The position numbers and the translations under genes were made by a program. From Oegoconia quadripuncta (taxonomy: Eukaryota > Arthropoda > Insecta > Lepidoptera > Autostichidae): a stretch of 64,000 bases of DNA. Positions 46,001-58,000 of this stretch are shown here, in pieces. The stretch spans positions 32,048,836-32,112,835 of the forward strand of contig OX438748.1 of the NCBI GenBank assembly GCA_949316235.1, written 5' to 3'. Each line of letters starts with the position of its first letter. Within the stretch, counting starts at the first letter, position 1. Under the pieces are notes generated by a model. The model did no database searches. It saw only the letters and a program-made list of their open reading frames with translations, and was not told where the DNA came from.

Positions 46001-49000
46001 ATGACGTAATCATTCCATCACGGACTATAGAAGAGGGCATTTATCGACTACGCCTAGTTCTCGAACGTTTATCACAGGCAGGTTTCTCTTTTAATTTAAA
46101 CAAATGTGTTTTTCTAAGAACTAGAGTAGAATTTATGGGATATGAAGTGTCTGCCGGTGAAATTCGGCCAAATCCGCGCAAAATCAAAGCTTTAACCGAG
46201 GTGATGCCCCCTCAGACTGTCACTCAACTGCGGCAATTTATAGGTCTAGCCTCGTACTTCCGCCAATTTGTCCCCAGTTTTTCGTTATTAATGGCCCCGC
46301 TATACAGGCTAACGTCTGGTAAGGGAAAAGTAATATGGACAGCTGAGTATGAGAAAATCCGCCAGAACGTGATAGCAACGCTTACCGACAAACCGGTACT
46401 AACAATATTTGACCCAGATCAGCCTATTGAGCTACACACTGACGCCAGCGCTGAAGGATATGGCGCGATACTCATGCAAAAATTAGATGGAAAAATGCAT
46501 GTGGTCGAATATTATAGCCGCCGAACCTCCAGCGCTGAATCAAAATATCATTCGTATGAGCTCGAGACGCTTGCAGTCGTCAATTCCATCAAGCATTTCC
46601 GTCACTATTTGCATGGTAGAAAATTTGTTGTCGTAACCGATTGTAACGCTGTTAAGGCTTCGAAGTCGAAGGTTGATCTCACTCCTCGTGTCCATAGGTG
46701 GTGGTGTTTCTTACAAACGTTCGACTTCGATATCGAATACCGTAAGGGGAAACAGATGAGCCACGCAGATTTCTTATCGCGAAATCCTTTACCAATGCCA
46801 GAAATCAACAAAGTCGAACAAAAGAGAGTTAATTTGACGGCGATTTCTGACAACTGGCTTCAAGCCGAACAGCAAAAGGACCCCGAAATCACTCTAATCT
46901 TGACCCAGCTTCAGGAAAATAGTATTTCCAGGGATGTAGCTAACACTTATGAAGTGAGACGAGGTATTTTGCACAGGAAAATAGAGCGCAACAACAGGAG
47001 TGTCTGGTTACCAATCGTTCCTAGAGCATTTCAGTGGGCTGTTATCAATCACGTGCATGATAGTGTTGTGCATTTGGGATGGGAGAAAACACTTGAGAAA
47101 GTTTATTGCCACTATTGGTTTCCTAACATGAACAAGTATGTTAGGAAGTTTGTAGAAAACTGCATAACTTGCAGATTATCTAAGTCTCATTCAGGAAAGT
47201 TCAGGCCGAGTTACATCCAATCCCAAAAGCAACAACACCCTGGCATACCATCCACATGGATGCCACAGGAAAACTCAGTGGTAAAAATGATACGAAGGAA
47301 TATGTATTCGTGTCAATAGACTCGTTTACCAAATACGTTCTACTACACCACACACTTAATATTGACACAAATAATGCTATCAGAGCTCTAAAGTATAGCG
47401 TGTCATTATTTGGTGCGCCTATACGTGTAATAGCGGACCAGGGTAGATGTTTCGCAAGTAAAGAATTTAGGGATTTTTGTGCCACCTATAACATTAATTT
47501 GCACTTGATAGCGACAGGAACTAGCCGTGCAAACGGACAAGTCGAACGCGTTATGTCTACTTTAAAAAATATGTTAACGGCGGTCGAAGCTGATAATAAA
47601 ATATCGTGGCAGGAAGCACTACCAGACGTTCAATTAGCTTTGAATTGCACTACTAATCGCGTTACAAAAGCCAGTCCTCTTGAGTTACTTATGGGAAAGG
47701 TTGCTAGACCCTTAAAATTAATGGCCTTGGATACTGATGACATTGAAGTTGACTTAGATGATATTAGAGAGCAAGCAGCGCTAGCTATTGCAGCTAACGC
47801 TTCTAATGAAAAGGTTAGGTTTGATAAAAACAAAGCAAAAGTCAAAAACTTTGTAGTCGGTGATTTTGTACTATTAGAAAATCACGAAAGGAATCAAGCA
47901 AAACTAGATTCAAAGTTTAAGGGACCATTCAAAATAGTCGAACTGCTAGATGGTGATAGATATCTACTGAAAGCCCTTAACTCTAATAGAACGTATAAGT
48001 ATGCGCATGATCGTATTAGGCCCATGCCTGAGTGCTATGTCCCATTGGAGTTAAACAGTGGTTTGGACATAGATGCTTCGATGTCAGGATGCCCAGATAA
48101 CGGCAATGGTGAGTAATATTATAAGAATGCCCTACCTGTGTGGCAGTCGCCTGTGTGGCAGTCGCCTGTGTGGCAGTCGCCTGTGTGGCAGTCGCCTGTG
48201 TGGCAGTCGCCTGTGTGGCAGTCGCCTGTGTGGCAGTCGCTTATGTGGTAGTCGCCTGTGTGGCAATAGCCTGAGTGGCAAAGGGCTGTGTAACTTTTCG
48301 ATTAAATAGGCTTAGGGGCCTGTGTGGCATTCTACAGTTACTGTTATCAGTCTGTTTTGATTTGAGGTGCTTTTAGTATGTAAGTTTTAAATGATGATGA
48401 TGATGATAATGATGAGTTTGTTTTACGATGCATTGATAGTTAATTAAGTAAAAATGAATAAGGGTTACTGTGATTTAGGTAGTTGCCCATTTACTGGTCA
48501 GAATGACCGAACAGTACCGTGGTGAGTCACATTGGGTTTCACTTTTGTTCACAGATTCAGAGCAAGAGGAATCACACGAGGACGTGTGAAAGCGCAGGAC
48601 GGCCGTAACGGCACGTAGTGAATTAAATTAAGATTTAGTCGATTTATTGTATCTGTAATTAATTTTGGAATGTTTATGGAACGAGTATACTAGGCAAATA
48701 ATAGTTACGTTCTTCGATATTAACAGTGACTGGTATACTTGGTACAATATTGTGGGCCTTTAGGATTAGAGCGGGCAATACCCGAATGGAGTTGCGGGCG
48801 GCGCTTGGATCACACTGACATTCTTTGACAGAAGGTGGCCGAGTGAACACGCAAGCAAACCCATTTGCTCTAATCCATTCTAATCTGTGAAATCTTAAAT
48901 TATTTCTTAGTAATCATAATTGAAATCATTAAAGTTATTGTGTATCTACAATACGTGAGTGTTATTTACGAGATAGTTCATCCTCTACCCACATGGGCGA

Positions 49001-52000
49001 TAACGAGCACGTGCTAATTCCGGACGACCCGCCCGGTGATCCGACATGTATAATATAATAAATAATAAGAACTTGGATGGTTTTGAAAAAAAAACTTAAT
49101 CTACGCCATAACCTTCGAATGCAATCACCTGTCCTATTTTATTTCCTTACGGTAAAAAAACTCATGTGTATATATTTCTTTTCATGCATGTACTAAATTT
49201 TTATGACAAATGTGCGAACAGCAAGCCGTGGACAGTGATTGCTACTGCCCATAACCTCAGAGAAGGAGGTCGATGGCTTCGACTATCGATGAAAATACAC
49301 AGGAAATGGCTATGTGTGTTATGTGTTATTTTGATGATTGACGACATAGGTTAAACCTCCATAAGCAGATCAGTAGATGACCATGCGTTGGTTGTATTAT
49401 TTTATCTTCTTTTGAACACCAATAAATGTCTCACAAAGTATCACTTAAACTAAAAAAACATGAACCCAATAGATAGGTTTCCACTGATAATGTCCACAAA
49501 AAATCAATTGAAAAATAAAAATTATACAATGTAAGAAAAAAATTTAAAATACTTGAGATGTTGTATACACACACATAATAATTATCAAAACTTGAAGTAC
49601 ACGAATTACAAGGAATATAAAACTTGTGCCTCTTTACTCACCCTTATCTGGCGTATTGGGTTCAACAGGCAATGGAGTCGTACCAGTAGAGTTTATAGCA
49701 CCATCTGCACCAGAACTGTCTGTAAAAAATTAAAACATTTAGCACATATACAATTATATATATCGATTCTTTTCATGCATGTACTAAATTTTTATGACAA
49801 ACGTGCGAACAGCAAGCCGTGGACAGTGATTGCTACTGCCCATAACCTCAGAGAAGGAGGTCGATGGCTTCGACTATCGATGAAAATACACAGGAAATGG
49901 CTATGTGTGTTATGTGTTATTTTGATGATTGACGACATAGGTTAAACCTCCATAAGCAGATCAGTAGATGACCATGCGTTGGTTGTATTATTTTATCTTC
50001 TTTTGAACACCAATAAATGTCTCACAAAGTATCACTTAAACTAAAAAAACATGAACCCAATAGATAGGTTTCCACTGATAATGTCCACAAAAAATCAATT
50101 GAAAAATAAAAATTATACAATGTAAGAAAAAAATTTAAAATACTTGAAATGTTGTATACACACACATAATAATTATCAAAACTTGAAGTACACGAATTAC
50201 AAGGAATATAAAACTTGTGCCTCTTTACTCACCCTTATCTGGCGTATTGGGTTCAACCGGCATTGGAGTCGTACCAGTAGAGTTTATAGCACCATATGCA
50301 CCAGAACTGTCTGTAAAAAATTAAAACATTTAGCATATATACAATTATATATATCGAGTCTTTTCATGCATGTACTAAATTTTTATGACAAACGTGCGAA
50401 CAGCAAGTCGTGGACAGTGATTGCTACTGCCCATAACCTCAGAGAAGGAGGTCGATGGCTTCGACTATCGATGAAAATACACAGGAAATGGCTATGTGTG
50501 TTATGTGTTATTTTGATGATTGACGACATAGGTTAAACCTCCATAAGCAGATCAGTAGATGACCATGCGTTGGTTGTATTATTTTATCTTCTTTTGAACA
50601 CCAATAAATGTCTCACAAAGTATCACTTAAACTAAAAAAACATGAACCCAATAGATAGGTTTCCACTGATAATGTCCACAAAAAATCAATTGAAAAATAA
50701 AAATTATACAATGTAAGAAAAAAATTTAAAATACTTGAAATGTTGTATACACACACATAATAATTATCAAAACTTGAAGTACACGAATTACAAGGAATAT
50801 AAAACTTGTGCCTCTTTACTCACCCTTATCTGGCGTATTGGGTTCAACCGGCATTGGAGTCGTACCAGTAGAGTTTATAGCACCATATGCACCAGAACTG
50901 TCTGTAAAAAATTAAAACATTTAGCATATATACAATTATATATATATCGATTCTTTTCATGCATGTACTAAATTTTTATGACAAACGTGCGAACAGCAAG
51001 CCGTGGACAGTGATTGCTACTGCCCATAACCTCAGAGAAGGAGGTCGATGGCTTCGACTATCGATGAAAATACACAGGAAATGGCTATGTGTGTTATGTG
51101 TTATTTTGATGATTGACGACATAGGTTAAACCTCCATAAGCAGATCAGTAGATGACCATGCGTTGGTTGTATTATTTTATCTTCTTTTGAACACCAATAA
51201 ATGTCTCACAAAGTATCACTTAAACTAAAAAAACATGAACCCAATAGATAGGTTTCCACTGATAATGTCCACAAAAAATCAATTGAAAAATAAAAATTAT
51301 ACAATGTAAGAAAAAAATTTAAAATACTTGAAATGTTGTATACACACACATAATAATTATCAAAACTTGAGTACACGAATTACAAGGAATATAAAACTTG
51401 TGCCTCTTTACTCACCCTTATCTGGCGTATTGGGTTCAACAGGCATTGGAGTCGTACCAGTAGAGTTTATAGCACCATATGCACCAGAACTGTCTGTAAA
51501 AAATTAAAACATTTAGCATATATACAATTATATATATATATATATCGATTCTTTTCATGCATGTACTAAATTTTTATGACAAACGTGCGAACAGCAAGCC
51601 GTGGACAGTGATTGCTACTGCCCATAACCTTAGAGAAGGAGGTCGATGGCTTCGACTATCGATGAAAATACACAGGAAATGGCTATGTGTGTTATGTGTT
51701 ATTTTGATGATTGACGACATAGGTTAAACCTCCATAAGCAGATCAGTAGATGACCATGCCTTGGTTGTATTATTTTATCTTCTTTTGAACACCAATAAAT
51801 GTCTCACAAAGTATCACTTAAACTAAAAAAGTATGAACCCAATAGATAGGTTTCCACTGATAATGTCCACAAAAAATCAATTGAAAAATAAAAATTATAC
51901 AATGTAAGAAAAAAATTTAAAATACTTGAAATGTTGTATACACACACATAATAATTATCAAAACTTGAAGTACACGAATTACAAGGAATATAAAACTTGT

Positions 52001-55000
52001 GCCTCTTTACTCACCCTTATCTGGCGTATTGGGTTCAACAGGCAATGGAGTCGTACCAGTAGAGTTTATAGCGCCATCTGCACCAGAACTGTCTGTAAAA
52101 AATTAAAACATTTAGCATATATACAATTATATATATCGATTCTTTTCATGCATGTACTAAATTTTTATGACAAACGTGCGAACAGCAAGCCGTGGACAGT
52201 GATTGCTACTGCCCATAACCTCAGAGAAGGAGGTCGATGGCTTCGACTATCGATGAAAATACACAGGAAATGGCTATGTGTGTTATGTGTTATTTTGATG
52301 ATTGACGACATAGGTTAAACCTCCATAAGCAGATCAGTAGATGACCATGCGTTGGTTGTATTATTTTATCTTCTTTTGAACACCAATAAATGTCTCACAA
52401 AGTATCACTTAAACTAAAAAAACATGAACCCAATAGATAGGTTTCCACTGATAATGTCCACAAAAAATCAATTGAAAAATAAAAATTATACAATGTAAGA
52501 AAAAAAATTAAAATACTTGAAATGTTGTATACACACACATAATAATTATCAAAACTTGAAGTACACGAATTACAAGGAATATAAAACTTGTGCCTCTTTA
52601 CTCACCCTTATCTGGCTTATTGGGTTCAACAGGCAATGGAGTCGTACCAGTAGAGTTTATAGCACCATCTGCACCAGAACTGTCTATAAAAAATTAAAAC
52701 ATTTAGTATAATATATACAATTATATATATACATTCTTATACTAGTGATGAAAATGCACAGGAGACTAAAAAAAACTAAATAAACTAAACAAACATGATA
52801 GCCAATTCCACTGATAGCGTCCACAAAAAATCAATAGAAAAATAAAAATTATGCAATGTGAGGAAAACATTTCACATACTTGAAATGTTGACCCGCGACC
52901 CGTGCACCCACTGGCTTCACCCACCGGTGGGTGTAGGGGTAGTTCCTGTTTACCCGTGTACCCACTGCGATATGGTTGGATTTAATTATCGATGAAAAAA
53001 ATAAAATAATAATACGATAAGTTCGATGTTAAAGAGAAAAATAATACAAAAAGTTTTAAGCCTCGTTATATACTATTAGACCTATTTGTACATATCTTAC
53101 ACACGTATCGTACACACACACGTAATACTTATCAAAACTCGAAGTACACGAAGTACAAGGAATATAAAAAAATGTGCCTCTTTACTCACTGTTATGGGTT
53201 CCAGTAGGCAATGGACTCGTGCCATTAGTATTTGTCTCAAGGTGTTCGTCATTAGGTACAGTGGGCGTCTCGTTTCTAAAAGAAAATGGGAAACTGAATT
53301 ATTGCTAACCACGGTACTTCCTTATTCAACGGACCTCACTAATTTGGACTCTTATCCATTTTACCGACTGTTAATTAAGTTTTAGGTAAACTTATTTAAA
53401 GACTTATTTTTAAGCAATTTTTGAATCCCAGTGGTTGTTCAACGAACGTGAACATATATTTGATACCTGGGAAAATTTTCAGGATGCGATAGGCATTCTG
53501 GCCATTGATTTTGATTGGGTACATCATGATGGTTTGGTCAGGAAATTAGCCATTATGGCATAATGGGCCGTGCCTTTTGGAATCACACTTATGTAATCGA
53601 GTCAAAGTGTTTGATGTCAATGGTAAGTCGTCAGGGTTTCCAGTTTGCATAGGTGTTTCACGGGGCCCGATTCTTGGGCCATTCCTATTTGTTATCTATA
53701 TCAATAATCTACCTAATCGTGTAGACGGAAACTATGAGATAATAATATTTGCTGATGACACTTCCTTGCTCTTCAAAGTCAGAAGACGACGGGAACTCTT
53801 GATGAGGTGAGTAGTGCTATGGTTAAAGTAATTAAATGGTTTATGTCAAATAACTTACTCCATAAGAGACAAAAGTAAAACAAATGCAAAAACTCTCGCT
53901 ATCTAGTGTCAAACAGGTAGCTAGTACTGTATTTGAAAACTGTGCATGAATTGGGATTCGGTATCAGATCAATTTACTTCTAAAGTTAACCTGGCGGATG
54001 ATCAATGTACAAAACGAAAACTTCTTTCCGAGCTGTCATGTGTCTTCGACGTTGCCTACCCCAGTTATCTTTCTGGCAAAGTACATTATCCAGAGGATTT
54101 GAATTCTCCACCTTGGCTGGGACGAGGAACCGCCCGAACATATTGTGACTTTGTGGTCTCAGTTGTTGCCTCAGCTTTCAAGTCTTGCACTCTGTGTGTG
54201 CCTGATCGGTTACCCGCATGTGGTTCTCTAACAGATGCATGGGTTTTGTGACGCGCACTACCTGGGTACGTAGCTGCTATCTATTTGAGGGTTGGTCTCT
54301 CTGACGGTACTTACGAAGCCTGTTTGGTATGCACTAAATCCAAAGTGGCACCAACGCACTTGTCACCTTGCCACGTTTCGAGCTAATTTATTAGCATATA
54401 TTTTTGAAAATGTCCTTCCCAATAACGTCTGTGTTTTCAATTGACGCAATCCAAGCGTGGTCAGATTCAATCATCCATCATTGACCTGGATCTTTTCCCA
54501 TCCTTCCAAAAGGAAGACGTTCGTAGGTAATCAAGTTGCAAATATGCAACGTAAATTGCCGTCTGCACGCTGGAACTATATTAGCACCCATGAGACTGCG
54601 CTTCAAGGGCCTTACTGCCAGACGCTCTTATTTCTCACTCTCTTTAGGTCAAGGGTTTTATTACCTAATTTCATCGTAATCGTCATCGGTTACTTTTTAA
54701 CATGTGATTGGTTGCCTCATCGCTCGCTCGCCAATTTGACGGATTCTCATTGGTCAACATAATCGATGCCGATACTGATGAAGTTACACAATCTAAGGGC
54801 AGGGCAGTTCTCTCTTTGCCCCCTGAGCAGTGGCCATCGACAACTCTTCCCCCCACAGCTTGTGTAACTTCAGAATTACAAATTGAAGAAATCGTTCAGC
54901 CCTCCTCACCACGTCCGAGGCTAATGCTATAATGAAGCTTTGTTCCGGTTTTCTACACTGAAGAAAATTCTGCTAGTAACTGCGACTCTGCTTAGGTTCC

Positions 55001-58000
55001 TCAATCTGTTGCGTAAGCAAAGAACGTACAGTGGTGCTATATGTGAGCTAGAACTTAACAAAGCCACAATGGTTCTTGTTCAATACTGTCAATAAACATT
55101 TTTCCAGAAGAGATAAGCTCGAGGATATAAAGAATAATAAAACTTTGCCCAAAATTTTGTTATACGCTCAGTTAAAACACACTTCACACGTGTTATTGGT
55201 GACCATCTTTTAACTTTTGAGGAGCTTAATACTCTCTTAGTGCAATTCGAAACTGTCTTAATCTCACGGCCTCTCTGTGCAGTTAGTAGCGATCCAACCG
55301 ATCTTTCTGCCTTGACGCCAGGACATTTCCTGACACTCACTCCCCTCACAGTCACTCTGGATGACACTGATCCCAATTAGAGGTTCTCGCTCTTGGACAG
55401 CTGTTACAGCGTCTGCATACCAATTTATGGGATCCATGGCATTAGGGCTATCTGAATACACTTAGCAAGCGTAACAAATAGACCACCAATTTTCGCCCTA
55501 TTAAAATTAGTGATCTGGTTCTCGTTAAGGAAGACTCGTTATGCAAAAGCCTATTACAAAAATTCTTACTATTTAGATGATACATAATTGGACATGAACC
55601 GTTCGGTGATATTCAGTCTATTACTTCTTTTTCTTAGTTCTGAATGTTGGGCAATGAAAGAAACTGTTGAAAGTAGAATGCATGTTTTTTTTTATATATG
55701 AGAGATGAGATGTGGCAGAGATGAGAATGCTAAGATGGATGTGTGGTGTGACTAGAATGGATAAGATCAGGAATGAGTATATCAGAGGAAGTCTAAAAGT
55801 GGCGCCAATAACAGAAAAGCTGAGGAGTAATAGGTTAGCATGGTTTGACACATTATGAGGAGGGATGAAAGGCACGTAACAAGGCGAGTGTTAAGTATGA
55901 ATGTGGAGGGATACAGAGGTAGAGGAAGACCAAAGAAGGTGTGGGTAGACTGCGTGAGGAATGATATGTGTGTGAAAGGGGTGAGTACGGAGATGACGGC
56001 TGATAGAGGAGAGTGGAAGAGGATGACATGTTGTGCCGACCCTACCTAGAGTGGGATAAGGGCAGGAAAATGATGACTTCTTTTTCTTAGTTCGGTCGAA
56101 AAAATTGTAATAATATTTATTTAAGAAGAGCATCACTGAGTTTCTTGTTCTTTCTTCTATACCAGTCTTGTGAATGACCGGTAATAGTATATGTCTTACG
56201 AAATAATACTCATTTGATTTAATTTGACATTAATCATTTTACAGACATTTTTACACATGTGCGTTGTGGTGTGATGTGAAACAGTAGATATTTTGTTCAT
56301 ATTTTGAGAAGTTTCAAATAATATGCTACTTAATGGTTGGTAAACAAAATATTGGGTCTTTACCTATGAAATTTGAGTATTTTTTCTTCGTTAATCATAT
56401 TTACTAATTCCTGCGATTTTCAAATAATAAATTCAATTTTTCTAGACAATAAGGTCCATCTTTGTTAGTATAGTCACCTATAACTAAGTTAATAAACAGT
56501 GGTAGACATTGAAAATTTAAAATAACAATTGTGAATTCAAATGTCAATTGAAAAATTAAAACAAAGAAAAATCTAAATTGAAACATGGAAGTTAGATTAT
56601 ATTAATTTGAAATTATTTTGAAAATTGAATTATTATTATAGAAATTGTAGAATTTGTATGTCAGAATTATTATGTAAGTAAAATTCAACTATTGTATGTG
56701 ATCTGGGGCACTGGTGCATGCAACGACAACCAGTGCTTCATGAATGGCCCCATCCATGCGTCCTGCCACTATAATCAGGCAAATCATAATAATCACTATA
56801 ATCAATATAAGCTATATCCAAATTTGTTTTTTATTTGGAAAATGGAATATTATTTCAAGGTTTCACATGAAATATTTTCTAATTTCTGGGCTAAATCACA
56901 TAATAAAAAAATATTGAAAAGAGCTCTTTTCATGTGCTTCCCATAATCATTTCTTAGATTCGCTGAAACTTTTATAAAGCGGTTACTTTTAAAAATTAAC
57001 TCTGCCTATACTTAACTTAATGTTATCCGATAATACACACAAAGTTTAGCTAAAAATGTTTGTATGGAGAAAACAGTCAACTTCATAGGTAAGGACGTAA
57101 TATAAACAAAAATGCAATGTCACTTACTTTTTTTCCTTCGAGAGTGTAGTATTTAGAGGCGCACTATCGGACATACCCTCTTTCAAACAAATTTCTTCGC
57201 ATGCGCCAGTACAGTCTTTACTAAAAAAGAAATTAGATCGTAAGGATAAAGTTTTGTCATTAGAAAGTTATTGCACAGGTAATAATTTACATTTCTTGAG
57301 TTCTAAGCTCTGTGAAATACTCTGTCTTATTTAAAAGGGCTTATTCCGTCCCTTGATTCGAGGAGCTTGGAATGGTATTTGTAATTGTAATCTTAAATAA
57401 CACCTAAATATCTTTAATTACGGTTATTTTCGAGAATTACAAATTATTGACAATTATGGATATTTTCTGTAGGTATTAAGTATATCCACGAATTAAGAGG
57501 GTTTATTCCGTCCAGTGTCAGTGGCAGTCATTAGATAACTTAAGATTTCATTTTAAATACAGAATAAATCGAAAAAAGCTCTGAGCTGCATTCAAGAAGC
57601 ATAAAAGCTATATTATAAATAATGCCTAAATAGTTATGATTGGGGTTATTTTCTAGAATTCACGATTATAAAAAAAGTGTGTTAGAAACTCTGCTACTAT
57701 ACCAAATGGTCGCGGGTTCGAATCCCGCTAGGGACATATGTTCGTATGGTGAATACAGACATGTGTTCCCGAGTTATGGATGTTTTCATTTATATGTGTA
57801 TTTATTTACAAAAAAAAGTATTTGTGTAGTTTATCAACCATCTGGTATCCATAACACAAGCCTAGATAAATAAATAAATATATTTCGGACACTTACACCA
57901 ATCATCTAAGCAAACTAAGCAAAGCTTATGCTATGGATACTAGATAAGGGATAAACATACTTACATAAATATTTATATAAACATCCATGACTCTGGAATA

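Larger units (their letters stand above)
43570..49046 (+). mobile_element. Ty3/gypsy LTR retrotransposon, young insertion
   Basis: 5.48 kb with 441-bp LTRs, one long gag-pol frame, one frameshift, no env-like ORF, and a 15-bp minisatellite before the 3' LTR. Inserted in the opposite orientation to the host gene, within an intron derived from the array unit. The two-base LTR divergence and TGTA duplications point to recent insertion. Confidence 0.92.
49172..52735 (-). repeat. ~591-bp tandem array, six units, one exon each
   Basis: Units are spaced 591, 591, 592, 599 and 591 bp and are nearly identical. Differences are mainly the length of an ATAT tract (for example 51533-51544) and scattered substitutions. 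Each has one 78-nt phase 1-1 exon on the minus strand and about 513 bp of intron. The plus-strand frames of about 130 codons in each unit run across the exon antisense and are not genes. Diverged units lie on both sides (52740-53275 and 43051-43560). Confidence 0.92.

Noticed and set aside
48073..48309. CGSRL-repeat protein encoded by the minisatellite
   Set aside because: It starts in the middle of the integrase frame in another phase and exists only because the 15-bp unit is a multiple of three.
49553..52711. Repeated plus-strand ORFs of up to 130 codons in every tandem unit
   Set aside because: They span the minus-strand exon and its introns in antisense, the same frame is repeated only because the DNA is repeated, and the minus-strand exon has splice sites and matching phases while the plus-strand ORF has none.
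52870..52975. Possible exon between the array and exon 53190
   Set aside because: Acceptor and donor are weak, phase is asymmetric (1 to 2) and would break the join to the array. The core is a small palindromic insertion.
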